From NCBI GenBank assembly GCA_934177485.1, contig CAKPPF010000001.1, positions 1-64,000 on the forward strand: a stretch of DNA of 64,000 nucleotides, given 5' to 3'. This stretch comes from an uncultured Clostridia bacterium. GTDB lineage: Bacteria > Bacillota > Clostridia > TANB77 > CAG-508. Made by a program: the position numbers and the translations under genes. Below, in pieces: positions 54,604 through 64,000 of the stretch. Numbering within the stretch: position 1 is the stretch's first letter; each line of letters opens with the position of its first letter. The notes beneath the pieces were generated by a model. It had not been told where the DNA came from, did no database searches, and was given only the letters and a program-made list of their open reading frames with translations.

Positions 54604-54767
54604 ATTATCACCTCTTTTGATTTTGTCAAAATGTTATCATATTTCAAATTGACAAGTCAAGTTTTTTGTGATATTTTTACTAAAAAAATTTTTTAAGTTT
54701 ACTACTAGACAATTTATGTTTTTTTATGTATAATGGTGTAAAATTATAGAAAAAGAGGTAATTAATT

Positions 54768-55340
54768 ATGATGATCGGTGACATGATTGCAAAAGCAAGA
54801 AAAGAAAAAGGTATGTCAAAAACAGAACTAGCAAGACTTACAGATATAAACATAGGACATTTAACTCATATTGAAAAAGGTGAAAGAAACCCAAGTCATA
54901 AAGCCTTAAAAAATATTTGTAGTGCATTAAACATTCCATACCAACAGCTAATGTTTACTTATGATAAATGTGTTAATGAAGAACAAGAAAGTTATAATTT
55001 AGTTAAACACATTTCTTACAACAAATTAATTGCAGTTGATAATATAAGTGGTTTTATAGATTGCCCACCTGATGTTCCAAGCTCTGCTATAGCACTAAAA
55101 ATTAAAGATGACTCTATGACTCCAACAATAGCAAAAAATTCATATGTTTTTGTAGAATTTAATTCACCATTATCTAATAAAGATATTGGCTTGTTCTCAT
55201 ACAACGATAAAATATTAGTTAGAAAATTTCATACTAGAAATGGAAAAATCACTTTAAAAGCAGATAATTCATCTGTAGAAGACATAAAAGTAACAGAAAA
55301 TGATACTTTTTATATGATTGGAAAAGTTTTTGTAAAATAA
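54768..55340 (+). CDS. XRE-family regulator with S24/LexA-type peptidase domain
   Basis: A 190-residue protein. Residues 1-65 are an HTH_3 domain (KGMSKTELARLTDINIGHLTHIEKGERNPS); residues about 100-190 are an S24 peptidase-like domain with DDSMTPTI (nucleophile Ser) and VRKF (general-base Lys), the LexA/CI dyad. Such proteins repress genes until auto-cleavage after DNA damage. Start: ATG 54768 or 54771; GAGGTAA precedes both. It is followed by the CBM-like gene, 87 bases downstream. Confidence 0.85.
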   Translation: MMIGDMIAKARKEKGMSKTELARLTDINIGHLTHIEKGERNPSHKALKNICSALNIPYQQLMFTYDKCVNEEQESYNLVKHISYNKLIAVDNISGFIDCPPDVPSSAIALKIKDDSMTPTIAKNSYVFVEFNSPLSNKDIGLFSYNDKILVRKFHTRNGKITLKADNSSVEDIKVTENDTFYMIGKVFVK

Positions 55341-55427
55341 TGATTTTTTTTATAAAAAACTATTGCTTTTAATTTTTTTTAATAATATAATTGTGATACA
55401 AAAGAGAAAGTTTTTAAGGAGTTAAAA

Positions 55428-55889
55428 ATGGAATTATCAAAGAATATATTTTTTAATACAGATAGATTAGTTCAATCAAGCAAAGTTAAAATTTCTTATA
55501 CCGGAACATTGTTTAAAGAAAACGCAGAAAATGTTTTTATTCATTATGGATTTGATAATGAATGGAAAGAACTAAATGAAATAGAAATGCAAAAAACAGA
55601 CTTAGGTTTTCAAGCAGAAATTGAACTACCTGCTTATGATACTTTTAATTTTTGCTTTAGAGATGGAAATAATAATTGGGATAATAATGATAATAACAAT
55701 TATGTATTTCCTATTGAAAAATCTGAAATGGCTTTAGTAATTAAAGAAGAATTAGGACTAGAAACAAAACGTCATTTAAGAAAATCATATATATGGAGCA
55801 AAAAAATAAGACTTGCTGTATATAAAATATTAGTATATTTTCCAAAATTAATCTCTGGAAATTATAAAAGAAAAATATCTGAAAATTAA
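55428..55889 (+). CDS. CBM25/26-like carbohydrate-binding protein
   Basis: A 153-residue protein whose first 105 residues form a starch-binding-like beta sandwich: VKISYTGTLF, VFIHYGFDNEW, DTFNFCFRDGNNNWDNN, NNYVFPI, which matches the CBM25 core. The tail is helical and basic (HLRKSYIWSKKIRLAVYKIL), and no signal peptide is visible. Cytoplasmic single-domain CBM proteins of this sort are known in clostridia, often near glycogen genes, which are not seen here. A strong AAGGAG site precedes ATG 55428. Confidence 0.75.
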   Translation: MELSKNIFFNTDRLVQSSKVKISYTGTLFKENAENVFIHYGFDNEWKELNEIEMQKTDLGFQAEIELPAYDTFNFCFRDGNNNWDNNDNNNYVFPIEKSEMALVIKEELGLETKRHLRKSYIWSKKIRLAVYKILVYFPKLISGNYKRKISEN

Positions 55890-55890
55890 A

Positions 55891-55914
55891 AAAAGAGCAT
55901 AAGCTCTTTTTTTT
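55891..55914 (+). terminator. Terminator of the CBM-like gene
   Basis: AAAAGAGC (55891-55898) pairs with GCTCTTTT (55903-55910), with an ATAA loop, then TTTT. Confidence 0.85.
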
Positions 55915-55944
55915 GGTTTTGCTCATTTTAAATATTTTTCTTTA

Positions 55945-57255
55945 TTAATATATATTTCTTCCATGATTTCCATATTTTTTACGTTTTTTATTTTTTGTAT
56001 TGCTTTTTTTCATATTATATATTATATATATAATTAATATTACTAATAATATTCTTAATATAGTTCTAAAATTTTTTGATTCTTGAACCTCATTTTCTGC
56101 AATTAAATCTGTTTCATATTTTGTTCCATCATATTCAATTGATATTTTTCCTATAGTTTGTCCTTTTTGTATTGGTGCCTTTATGTTTATATATTCAATA
56201 CTTTTTTCTAAATTATTTATATCTATTTTATCTTCTTTTAATGACAATATATTTATATCTTCTTTAAATAACAATTTTAATTCTTTTGTTTCCTTAGTTG
56301 CATTGTTTATCTTTATGCTTTCATAAACTTCTCCCTTACTAGCAATTTTTTTGTTTTCATATTTTTCAAATGCATATTCAAACATTTCTTTAGCATCTAA
56401 GAATTTTTGTCCTTTTACTTTTGCATTTTCCCCCATAACAATTGCAATTAATTCAATTCCATCTTTTTGAGCATATTCTATAACACAATTTTTTGCATCT
56501 CCAGTATATCCTGTTTTGCCTCCAATACAATAATCGCAATAATATTTGCTCATATTTTTTCTTGTCATATAATTTGTTGTTGTAAAAATTCTTGCATCTC
56601 CGCTATACGCATTTGTACTTGGTAAAGTATAGCTAACAGTACCAATTATTTTTTTTATAATACTTTTACTATATGCTGCTTTTGCAATTAAATATAAATC
56701 TCTAGTTGTTGTATAATGTTCCTCTTGTTGTAAACCACTTGGGTTTGTAAAGTTTGTTCCGGTGCATCCCAACTCTTTAGCTCTGGTGTTCATCATTGTT
56801 CCAAAACTTTCTATGCTTCCGCCAACATGTTCTGCCAATGCATTTGCGGCATCATTTGCAGACGGAATTAACATTACATACAATAAATCTTCTACCGTTA
56901 ATTGTTCTCCAACTTGTAAATTTGCATTTACATATCCAGATGGTACACTATGTACTGCATTTTCACTTATTGTTACTATATCATCAAGTTCACAATTTTC
57001 AACAGTCAAAAGTGCTGTCATTAATTTAGTTATACTTGCGGGATATATTTTTTCATAAATATTTCTTGAATATAAAATTTTTTCTGTATTACTATTTTCC
57101 CCCAACAATAAATTAGGTGCCTCAATATCGGCAAATATATCTGTATTTGTTTCATTATTTTGTTCTTCTTCAGCTGAAACTTCAATACCCAAAAAAATAT
57201 TAAAAATTAAGCATATTATTAATACAATACATATTTTCTTATTTGTGTTTTTCAT
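55945..57255 (-). CDS. D-alanyl-D-alanine carboxypeptidase (DacF/PBP5 type)
   Basis: A 436-residue low-molecular-weight PBP: a signal peptide (1-28), the peptidase S11 domain with SITKLM (Ser of SxxK), SANDAAN (SxN) and GGKTGYT (KTG), then the C-terminal PBP5 beta domain and a membrane anchor (about 405-425) with a basic tail. It trims the terminal D-Ala of peptidoglycan and may act in vegetative or spore cortex maturation. Monocistronic. Confidence 0.93.
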   Translation of the reverse strand: MKNTNKKICIVLIICLIFNIFLGIEVSAEEEQNNETNTDIFADIEAPNLLLGENSNTEKILYSRNIYEKIYPASITKLMTALLTVENCELDDIVTISENAVHSVPSGYVNANLQVGEQLTVEDLLYVMLIPSANDAANALAEHVGGSIESFGTMMNTRAKELGCTGTNFTNPSGLQQEEHYTTTRDLYLIAKAAYSKSIIKKIIGTVSYTLPSTNAYSGDARIFTTTNYMTRKNMSKYYCDYCIGGKTGYTGDAKNCVIEYAQKDGIELIAIVMGENAKVKGQKFLDAKEMFEYAFEKYENKKIASKGEVYESIKINNATKETKELKLLFKEDINILSLKEDKIDINNLEKSIEYINIKAPIQKGQTIGKISIEYDGTKYETDLIAENEVQESKNFRTILRILLVILIIYIIYNMKKSNTKNKKRKKYGNHGRNIY

Positions 57256-57352
57256 TATTCTTTCCTTTTCGCATAATTTATTTTACTATACCCTATATTC
57301 TGATAATTTTCAAGTATTTTATTATTATTAATATAATCTAAGGAGTGATTTT

Positions 57353-58000
57353 ATGTTAGAAAATTTAAGTTTTAAACAAAAAATAATATTTTTCATTATT
57401 TTGTCAATCATGATTTGTTTTATTATTTATTATATTTACACTAATTTGTCATCTGAAGATGATACAGATTTATTGTTGGAAAATTCACTAAATACAAATT
57501 ATTATAAAAACGACCTGTATAATGAAAATACTTTGTCTACAACTACACAAAATACTCAAAGTATAATTGTATATATTTGTGGATGTGTTAATGAAAATAA
57601 AAATGTAACATTAAATCAAGGCAGTAGAATTTCGGACGCAATTGAAGCTGCTGGTGGGCTTACCAATGATGCCGATTTAACAAATATAAATTTGGCATAC
57701 ATTCTTGAGGATGGAGAAAAAATATATATTCCTCATAAAAATGAAAAAAAAGAAGATTATCCATCTGACATTTCATCTTCTATTTCATCAAGTTCAAAAA
57801 CTACTAAAAAAACAAATATAAATAAAGCCAGCCAAGCTGAATTAGAATTAGTACCTGGTATTGGCCCTTCAACTGCTTTAAAAATAATTAATTATAGAAA
57901 GGATAATGGTAATTTTAAAAAAATAGAAGATATAAAAAACGTATCTGGAATAGGTGATTTAAAATATGATCAAATGAAAAACTATATTAGTGTAAAATAA
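57353..58000 (+). CDS. comEA: ComEA-like DNA-binding protein
   Basis: A 215-residue protein with an N-terminal membrane anchor (about 11-28), an SLBB domain (about 75-135, VYICGCVNENKNVTLNQGSR, AGGLTNDADLT, GEKIYIP) and two helix-hairpin-helix motifs at the C-terminus (INKASQAELELVPGIGPSTA, VSGIGDLKYDQMKNYIS). ComEA binds DNA at the surface during transformation. No comEC follows; the next gene is unrelated. GGAGTG precedes the ATG at 57353. Confidence 0.9.
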   Translation: MLENLSFKQKIIFFIILSIMICFIIYYIYTNLSSEDDTDLLLENSLNTNYYKNDLYNENTLSTTTQNTQSIIVYICGCVNENKNVTLNQGSRISDAIEAAGGLTNDADLTNINLAYILEDGEKIYIPHKNEKKEDYPSDISSSISSSSKTTKKTNINKASQAELELVPGIGPSTALKIINYRKDNGNFKKIEDIKNVSGIGDLKYDQMKNYISVK

Positions 58001-58108
58001 GTATCTCCGTAAGTTTCCCATTCTTTTACATTTGACTTTTTTACATTTTAGTTGTAAAATTACTTTTATATAAATGGGGAAATTTGTTACTTTTTGGGAG
58101 GACTTTTA

Positions 58109-61100
58109 ATGAATGAAAAAATATTGCATGTAGGTCTTGATGTAGGATCTACAACAGTAAAAATCGTTATAATGAATGATAACTTAGAAACAATATACAC
58201 AAATTATAGAAGACATTTTTCTGATACTAAAAATACAGTTTGTGATGTATTAGAAGAACTTGCTAAAGATTATTCAGATTTTAAATTTACAATAGCATTA
58301 ACAGGTTCTGGAGCTATGTCTGCTGCTACTTTTTTAGATTTGCCTTTTATTCAGGAGGTTGTTTCTTGTAAAAGAGCTGTTGAAAAATACATTCCTCAAA
58401 CAGATGTAGTAATAGAACTTGGTGGCGAAGATGCTAAAATAATATATTTTGATAAATCAATTGAGCAACGTATGAATGGAACATGTGCTGGTGGAACTGG
58501 TGCTTTTCTAGACCAAATGGCATCCTTATTAGACACCGACACAGCTGGTTTAAATGAACTTGCAAAAAATCATAATACAATATATCCAATAGCTTCTAGA
58601 TGTGGAGTTTTTGCAAAAACTGACATTCAACCTTTAATAAATGAAGGGGCAGCAAAAGAAGATATAGCTGCTTCTATTTTCCAAGCAGTTGTAAATCAAA
58701 CAATAAGTGGATTAGCTTGTGGAAGACCTATCCGTGGAAAAATTGCTTTTTTAGGTGGTCCATTAAATTATTTATCCGAATTAAGAAATAGATTTATAGA
58801 AACTTTAAATTTGAAAGATGATGAAATAATAGTTCCAACAGAAGCACATTTACTAGTTGCTAAAGGTGCTGTTTTAGATTCTTTAAATTCAAATCCAATT
58901 TCTGTTGAAAAATTGAAAAGTAAAATTCAGGTTCTTAGAATTTCAAAAGACACAACAACCGTTCCTTTAAAACCTCTATTTACTACAGATGAAGAATATA
59001 AACAATTTAAAGAAAGACATGATAAAGATAAAGTTTCAAGAAAAGAATTAAAAACATATGTTGGAGATTGCTTTTTAGGAATTGATGCTGGTTCTACCAC
59101 AACAAAATTAGTTTTAATTGATAGAGATGGAAACCTTTTGTATTCCTTATATGGAAGTAATGAGGGCAACCCATTAAACAGTGTAATATCAATGCTTAAA
59201 AAATTATATTTAGTTTTGCCCGAAAAAGCTATAATACGTTACAGTGGTGTAACAGGATATGGTGAAAAATTAATACAAACAGCTTTAAATGTTGACTTAA
59301 ATGAAATTGAAACCATTGCTCATTATACAGCTGCAAAAAAATTTATGCCTAATGTAACAAGTATTGTTGATATTGGTGGACAAGACATGAAGTACATAAA
59401 AATGAAAGGCGACGTTATAGACAACATCATGCTAAATGAAGCTTGTTCTTCAGGTTGCGGTTCATTTATAGAAACATTCGCCAAAAGTTTAAATTTAACT
59501 ATTTCAGAATTTGTTGAAGAAGCTTTAAAATCTAGAAGACCTGTTGATTTAGGCTCAAGATGTACAGTATTTATGAATTCGAAAATAAAACAAGCACAAA
59601 AAGAAGGATATGAAGTTGGCGATATCTCTGCTGGCCTTTCTTACTCTGTTATAAAAAATGCTATTCAAAAAGTTATGAAAGTTAGAGATGTATCTACTCT
59701 TGGAGAACATATCGTAGTTCAAGGGGGGACGTTCTATAATGATGCTGTTTTAAGAAGTTTTGAATTAATTGTTGGTAAAAATGTTGTACGTCCAGACATT
59801 GCTGGACTTATGGGAGCATATGGTGTTGCCCTACTTGCAGAAGAACAGTACGAAGCAAATTTTGATATGGAATATCATTCTACAATTTTAAAAACTGAAG
59901 AATTAGATAATTTAGATATAAAAGTTACTCACACAAGATGTAATGGATGTGAAAATCATTGTTTGCTTACTATAAATAAATTTAGTAATGGAAAAAAACA
60001 TATTTCTGGAAATAGATGTGAAAAAGGTGCCGGTATTATATCAGATAATCAAAATTTGCCAAATCTAATTAAATATAAATATGAGAGATTATTTAATTAT
60101 AAACCTTTAGACGAAAATGATGCTATAAGAGGAACGATTGGTATTCCAAGAGTTTTAAATATGTATGAAGATTATCCTTTCTGGTTTACATTTCTTACAA
60201 AGCTTGGATTTAGAGTTGTTCTTTCAGAAAAAAGTAATCGAGCTACATACGAAAAAGGAATGGAATCAATGCCATCTGAATCTGTTTGTTATCCTGCAAA
60301 ACTTTCGCATGGTCATATTGTAAGTTTAATAAATAGTGGAATTAAAACAATTTTTTATCCTTGTGTTCCTTATTCTAGAAAAGAATATGAAAAAGCTGAT
60401 AATAAATACAACTGTCCTATTGTTATATCTTATTCTGAAGTTTTAAAAAACAATGTAGAAGAATTAAAAGAAAAAAATATTAAATTCTTAAATCCATTTT
60501 TGCCTTTTGAAGCTAAAGCATTAACAAAAAGAATAATGGAACTTCCAGAATTTAAGGAGTATAATTTTACTAAAAAAGAAGTTCTTCTTGCTGCACAAGC
60601 TGCTGAAGAAGAATATCAAAACTTTAAAAACGACATTAGAAAAAAAGGTGAGGAAACAGTAAAATACATAGACGAAAATAATTTACGTGGAATTATATTA
60701 GCCGGACGTCCATATCACGTAGACCCTGAAGTAAATCACGGAATAGATACTTTAATAACTAGTTTAGGTTTATGTGTATTAACTGAAGATAGTGTATCTC
60801 ATCTTGCAAAATTAGATAAACAATTGCGTGTAGTTAATCAATGGGTATTTCATTCAAGATTATATGCTGCCGCTGAATTTGCTGGAACTCATGATAACTT
60901 AGAATTAGTTCAATTAAATTCATTCGGTTGTGGAGTAGATGCAGTAACAACAGATCAAGTTGAGGAAATACTTTCAAGTTATGAAAAAATGTATACCTTA
61001 ATAAAAATAGACGAAATAAATAATTTAGGTGCTGTAAGAATTAGAATTAGATCTCTTTTAGCTAGTATGAATAAGAGATTATTAAATAAACAAAATAAGG

Positions 61101-62422
61101 CTAAAAATATTGGTAACTACGAATTAAACAAAATTCCATTTACAAAAGAAATGAAAAAAGAAGGTTATACAATTTTAGTTCCACAAATGTTACCTATACA
61201 TTTCGAATTTGTTACAAAAGCTGTTGCAGCTGACGGATATAATATAGAATACCTAAGAGAATGTACACCAAATACTGTAGAAACTGGTTTAAAGTATGTT
61301 AATAATGATGCATGTTATCCATCAATATTAACAACAGGTCAATTTATTGAAGCATTACAATCTGGAAAATATGATATAAATAAAACAGCAATAATGATGT
61401 CTCAAACCGGTGGTGGTTGCCGTGCAACAAATTATATTGGTTTTATTCGAAAAGCATTAAAAGACGCCGGATTTGAAAACGTACCTGTAATATCATTTAA
61501 TATAGTAGGAATGGAAAAAAATCCTGGATTTAAATTAACTCTTGGAATGATAGATAGAGGCTTAAAAGCTGTTATTCTTGGTGATTTATTGCAAAAAATG
61601 CTTACAAAAAATAGAGCATATGAAATAAATAAAGGTGAAACTCAAAGATTATTTGAACACTGGGTTGAAAAAGGTAAAAACTTAGTTGTTACAGCATCAA
61701 ACAAAGAGTTTAAAAAAGCAATTTATGATATTGTAAATGATTTTGAAAAAATAGAATTAGACACATCAATAAAAAAACCTAAAGTTGGAATTGTTGGAGA
61801 AGTATTAATTAAATACCATCCATTTGGAAATAATTATGTAGCTGATTTATTAGAAAAAGAAGGCGCTGAAGTAGTACTTCCTGATTTTATGGGATTTGTT
61901 AAATTTATGATGACTCATAAAATAACATTTAATAGCCTATTAAAAATAGATAAGAAAAAATCCGATATTTCAAAAATCGCAATTAAATTAATAGATATTC
62001 TAGAAAAAGATATGAAAATTGCTTTAGCAAGTTCAAAAAAAGGTTATATGCCACCATGTGATATATGGCATTTAGAAGATAAAGTTCAAGATATACTTTC
62101 AATTGGAAATCAAACTGGTGAAGGATGGTTTTTAACTGCAGAAATGATTGAATATATCGAAAATGACATACCAAATATCATCTGTGTTCAACCATTTGCA
62201 TGTCTTCCAAATCATGTTGTTGGTAAAGGTGTAATTAAAACAATTAGAAATATGTATCCAAATGCTAATATATCTCCTGTAGATTATGATCCTGGAGCAA
62301 GCCAAGCAAATCAAACAAATAGAATTAAATTAATGATGACAGTTGCAAAAGATAATTTAAATAATAACTTAAAAATAGAAACAGATAATTATTTAAATGA
62401 AAAAGATTTAATTAAAAATTAA
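58109..62422 (+). CDS. 2-hydroxyacyl-CoA dehydratase activase (BadF/BadG-type fusion)
   Basis: A 1437-residue protein from ATG 58109, behind GGGAGG (TTG 58094 opens the frame but overlaps the site). Two BadF/BcrA-type ATPase domains lie at about 8-265 and 325-580. Each has DxGSTT phosphate loops (GLDVGSTTVK, GIDAGSTTTK), the iron-sulphur-binding CAGGTGAF or CSSGCGSF, and IGGQDMKYI. Residues about 600-900 form a DUF2229 region with CNGCENHC and SESVCYPAKL, and the rest is HgdB-like (CYPSIL, GGGCRATN). In anaerobes, activases of this type drive ATP-dependent electron transfer to 2-hydroxyacyl-CoA dehydratases; the long fused form has no proven substrate. Confidence 0.93.
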   Translation: MNEKILHVGLDVGSTTVKIVIMNDNLETIYTNYRRHFSDTKNTVCDVLEELAKDYSDFKFTIALTGSGAMSAATFLDLPFIQEVVSCKRAVEKYIPQTDVVIELGGEDAKIIYFDKSIEQRMNGTCAGGTGAFLDQMASLLDTDTAGLNELAKNHNTIYPIASRCGVFAKTDIQPLINEGAAKEDIAASIFQAVVNQTISGLACGRPIRGKIAFLGGPLNYLSELRNRFIETLNLKDDEIIVPTEAHLLVAKGAVLDSLNSNPISVEKLKSKIQVLRISKDTTTVPLKPLFTTDEEYKQFKERHDKDKVSRKELKTYVGDCFLGIDAGSTTTKLVLIDRDGNLLYSLYGSNEGNPLNSVISMLKKLYLVLPEKAIIRYSGVTGYGEKLIQTALNVDLNEIETIAHYTAAKKFMPNVTSIVDIGGQDMKYIKMKGDVIDNIMLNEACSSGCGSFIETFAKSLNLTISEFVEEALKSRRPVDLGSRCTVFMNSKIKQAQKEGYEVGDISAGLSYSVIKNAIQKVMKVRDVSTLGEHIVVQGGTFYNDAVLRSFELIVGKNVVRPDIAGLMGAYGVALLAEEQYEANFDMEYHSTILKTEELDNLDIKVTHTRCNGCENHCLLTINKFSNGKKHISGNRCEKGAGIISDNQNLPNLIKYKYERLFNYKPLDENDAIRGTIGIPRVLNMYEDYPFWFTFLTKLGFRVVLSEKSNRATYEKGMESMPSESVCYPAKLSHGHIVSLINSGIKTIFYPCVPYSRKEYEKADNKYNCPIVISYSEVLKNNVEELKEKNIKFLNPFLPFEAKALTKRIMELPEFKEYNFTKKEVLLAAQAAEEEYQNFKNDIRKKGEETVKYIDENNLRGIILAGRPYHVDPEVNHGIDTLITSLGLCVLTEDSVSHLAKLDKQLRVVNQWVFHSRLYAAAEFAGTHDNLELVQLNSFGCGVDAVTTDQVEEILSSYEKMYTLIKIDEINNLGAVRIRIRSLLASMNKRLLNKQNKAKNIGNYELNKIPFTKEMKKEGYTILVPQMLPIHFEFVTKAVAADGYNIEYLRECTPNTVETGLKYVNNDACYPSILTTGQFIEALQSGKYDINKTAIMMSQTGGGCRATNYIGFIRKALKDAGFENVPVISFNIVGMEKNPGFKLTLGMIDRGLKAVILGDLLQKMLTKNRAYEINKGETQRLFEHWVEKGKNLVVTASNKEFKKAIYDIVNDFEKIELDTSIKKPKVGIVGEVLIKYHPFGNNYVADLLEKEGAEVVLPDFMGFVKFMMTHKITFNSLLKIDKKKSDISKIAIKLIDILEKDMKIALASSKKGYMPPCDIWHLEDKVQDILSIGNQTGEGWFLTAEMIEYIENDIPNIICVQPFACLPNHVVGKGVIKTIRNMYPNANISPVDYDPGASQANQTNRIKLMMTVAKDNLNNNLKIETDNYLNEKDLIKN

Positions 62423-62457
62423 TAGTTAAAAAAATAATTAGTTGATTATTAATAGAC

Positions 62458-62496
62458 AAAAAATGAATAAATTAAGTTTTATTCATTTTTTTATTT
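62458..62496 (+). terminator. Terminator of the activase gene
   Basis: AAATGAATAAA (62461-62471) pairs with TTTATTCATTT (62478-62488), followed by TTTT. Confidence 0.8.
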
Positions 62497-62727
62497 TTAT
62501 ATATCTATGAATTTCAAATATTTATACATGGATCTTATTAATTTATAATCCTATAATATGTTTTAATTTTTTGGCAAATTCATTTACATATTTTTACTTT
62601 TTTCACCGATAAAAATTTTTGAAATTTTTATTTGTTTTTTTATTAGATTTACTCGCAAAAATAATTATTATTTTCGTGTTTTATTTCTTTTAAATTAGTT
62701 GTTTATATTCATTTTTGCTACTAAAAG

Positions 62728-62736
62728 TTATCCACA
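62728..62736 (+). promoter_or_regulatory. Perfect DnaA box
   Basis: TTATCCACA, identical to the bacterial consensus, in the context AAAAGTTATCCACATCG. Confidence 0.65.
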
Positions 62737-63557
62737 TCGAGCTCAATTTCTCTTAGGGTTATATCGTTTGAAAGTTTAAACAATATATTTAAGACTGAAA
62801 ATATATTTACGATTTCAAAAACTTTTTTTAGTCACATAGCCAATTTGTCCTTTTACTAATTTTTTTCAAAATACGATTTCATTTTACATTTATTTACATT
62901 TATAAAAATGTTTTTTTATAAATTTTTTGTGCATTATTTTTCACCTCTAACTTTTTATGTTTTAACTTAATATTAAGAAAATTTGTCTTTTTTGTTTTAT
63001 ATAATGAAAAATTTAAATATATAACTTAAAAAAAATTATTTCGTCTCACTATACTTTTTTATAAAATATATTATAAATCAATTTTATAGAAAGATAAATT
63101 TATTAAAAAATATATAAATATTTATTTTAAATTTAAGAATTATTTTTTTATTTATTTTTTATTTTATTATATATTTTATTATTATTATTTATTTTATTAT
63201 TTATTTTATTATTTTTAATAATTTATAAATTAATTTTAAAATATTTTAAATTGATTATTTAAATAAAAATATAATATAAAAATTTTAATATAAAAAAATA
63301 TTTATATTAGAATTTTTAAATTTTTTATCTAAATTTTTTTGCTATAAAACTTTTTTCATTTTGTTTTATTAAATATACTTTTGTTAATATGATTATATTT
63401 ATTTTTTATCACGCAAGCATCATTTTTTTAGTGGAAAAATTTTTTTATGCTCTATGAAGAAAAAATATTTATCAGATAAAAATATTCTTTTTAAATTCAT
63501 CTTTACCTTTAACATAGAATATTATTGTAATTATTTTACAGTTATGTTTTAAAAAAG

Positions 63558-63566
63558 TTATCCACA
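63558..63566 (+). promoter_or_regulatory. Perfect DnaA box
   Basis: TTATCCACA in the context AAAAAGTTATCCACAATAC. The five bases upstream resemble those of the first box, and the two are on the same strand, 830 bases apart. Confidence 0.65.
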
Positions 63567-64000
63567 ATACAATAAAATATCATTGAGGGTACCAGCAATT
63601 CATCTATTTATAATTATGCATAATAAAAAAATTTTTTTGAGTTTTTCATTAACCTTAATTCTTATGTAAAAATAGTCTTTTGGTCAATTGTTGTGCGTGT
63701 TAGGAATTTAGATTTTATATATTGTTCTCTCATCTTAAATATATTTATAAGATATCCATAGCCAAATTTTTTTTTCATGTTTTGACATTTATTATAAAAA
63801 ACAAAAATTTTTTTACACCTTTTTTATGAAAAAAGTTGTTCTGTTTCAAAATTAATTTTTTCAGTTTCTATTTTTAATTACAATTATAATGATTTAATTT
63901 TATTTAAAATATTATAATTAATTATTCTAATTTTAATTGTTTATTTCTTAATTAAATATTATTTTATATTTAAAAAAATATTTAATTAAATATTTTTTTT

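Larger units (their letters stand above)
62423..64000. other. Gene-free AT-rich region, candidate replication origin
   Basis: No credible gene is present in the last 1578 bases. Composition is extreme: about 63110-63300 is nearly all A and T (runs such as TTTATTTTATTATTATT). Two perfect DnaA boxes TTATCCACA lie at 62728-62736 and 63558-63566, both within AGTTATCCACA. A region of AT-rich DNA flanked by DnaA boxes fits a bacterial oriC with an unwinding element, but dnaA, dnaN or rpmH are not in the window, and only two boxes were seen. Confidence 0.45.

Overview
This is a very AT-rich window from a spore-forming, rod-shaped Firmicute, most likely an uncultured clostridial lineage. The evidence is spoIIE, spoIIR and cwlD (sporulation), mreBCD with a PBP2 and minC (rod shape and division), a WalRK-like two-component pair, murA, a mecA adaptor, rlmH, comEA, and a long 2-hydroxyacyl-CoA dehydratase activase typical of anaerobic clostridia. 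Core genes use AGA and CGT for arginine. By eye I found no in-frame CGG codon in the core genes from 11 to 62.4 kb, apart from two frameshift sites described below.

Region 1 (1-10.9 kb) is accessory DNA. It starts with the tail of a VOC-family gene whose paralogue lies at 5.5-6.1 kb. Between them are a minus-strand operon (methyltransferase, SpoU/TrmH-like protein, flavoprotein-aldolase fusion), an APH-like kinase convergent with a NUDIX gene, and a second methyltransferase behind a palindromic promoter. Next come a third methyltransferase with an attenuator-like leader, an IS3-type transposase remnant, a large protein with a HEPN-type R-x4-H motif, and a Tn916-type tyrosine integrase. The integrase sits beside the 3' end of an initiator tRNA-Met gene. 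Four of these genes use CGG, unlike the core.

Region 2 (11-25.9 kb) is chromosomal backbone: lemA, tatD, acpS, two unknown envelope proteins, an acyl-ACP thioesterase, spoIIE, cwlD, a PRPP synthetase paralogue, a degenerate diguanylate cyclase, an Ig-like membrane protein and a WalK/WalR-like pair.

Region 3 (26-34.1 kb) is one giant cyclic-beta-glucan-synthase-like gene broken by two frameshifts. Each can be restored by skipping the C of an in-frame CGG. A cluster of small uncharacterised genes follows (34.2-35.5 kb).

Region 4 (35.5-43.9 kb) is a cell-shape and division block (minC, PBP2, mreD, mreC, mreB, radC, a DUF4321 protein), then mecA, tadA and tRNA-Arg.

Region 5 (44-62.4 kb) holds a TtcA-like thiolase, phosphohexomutase, a UDP-sugar pyrophosphorylase, spoIIR, murA, a WalJ-like hydrolase, rlmH and tRNA-Lys. 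It continues with a VanW protein, two XRE regulators, a CBM-like protein, a D,D-carboxypeptidase, comEA and the giant activase. The last 1.6 kb has no gene, is extremely AT-rich and carries two perfect DnaA boxes, so it is a candidate origin. The leftward bias of genes from 11.8 to 48.5 kb agrees with an origin to the right. Hairpin-rich intergenic repeats are scattered through regions 2-5.
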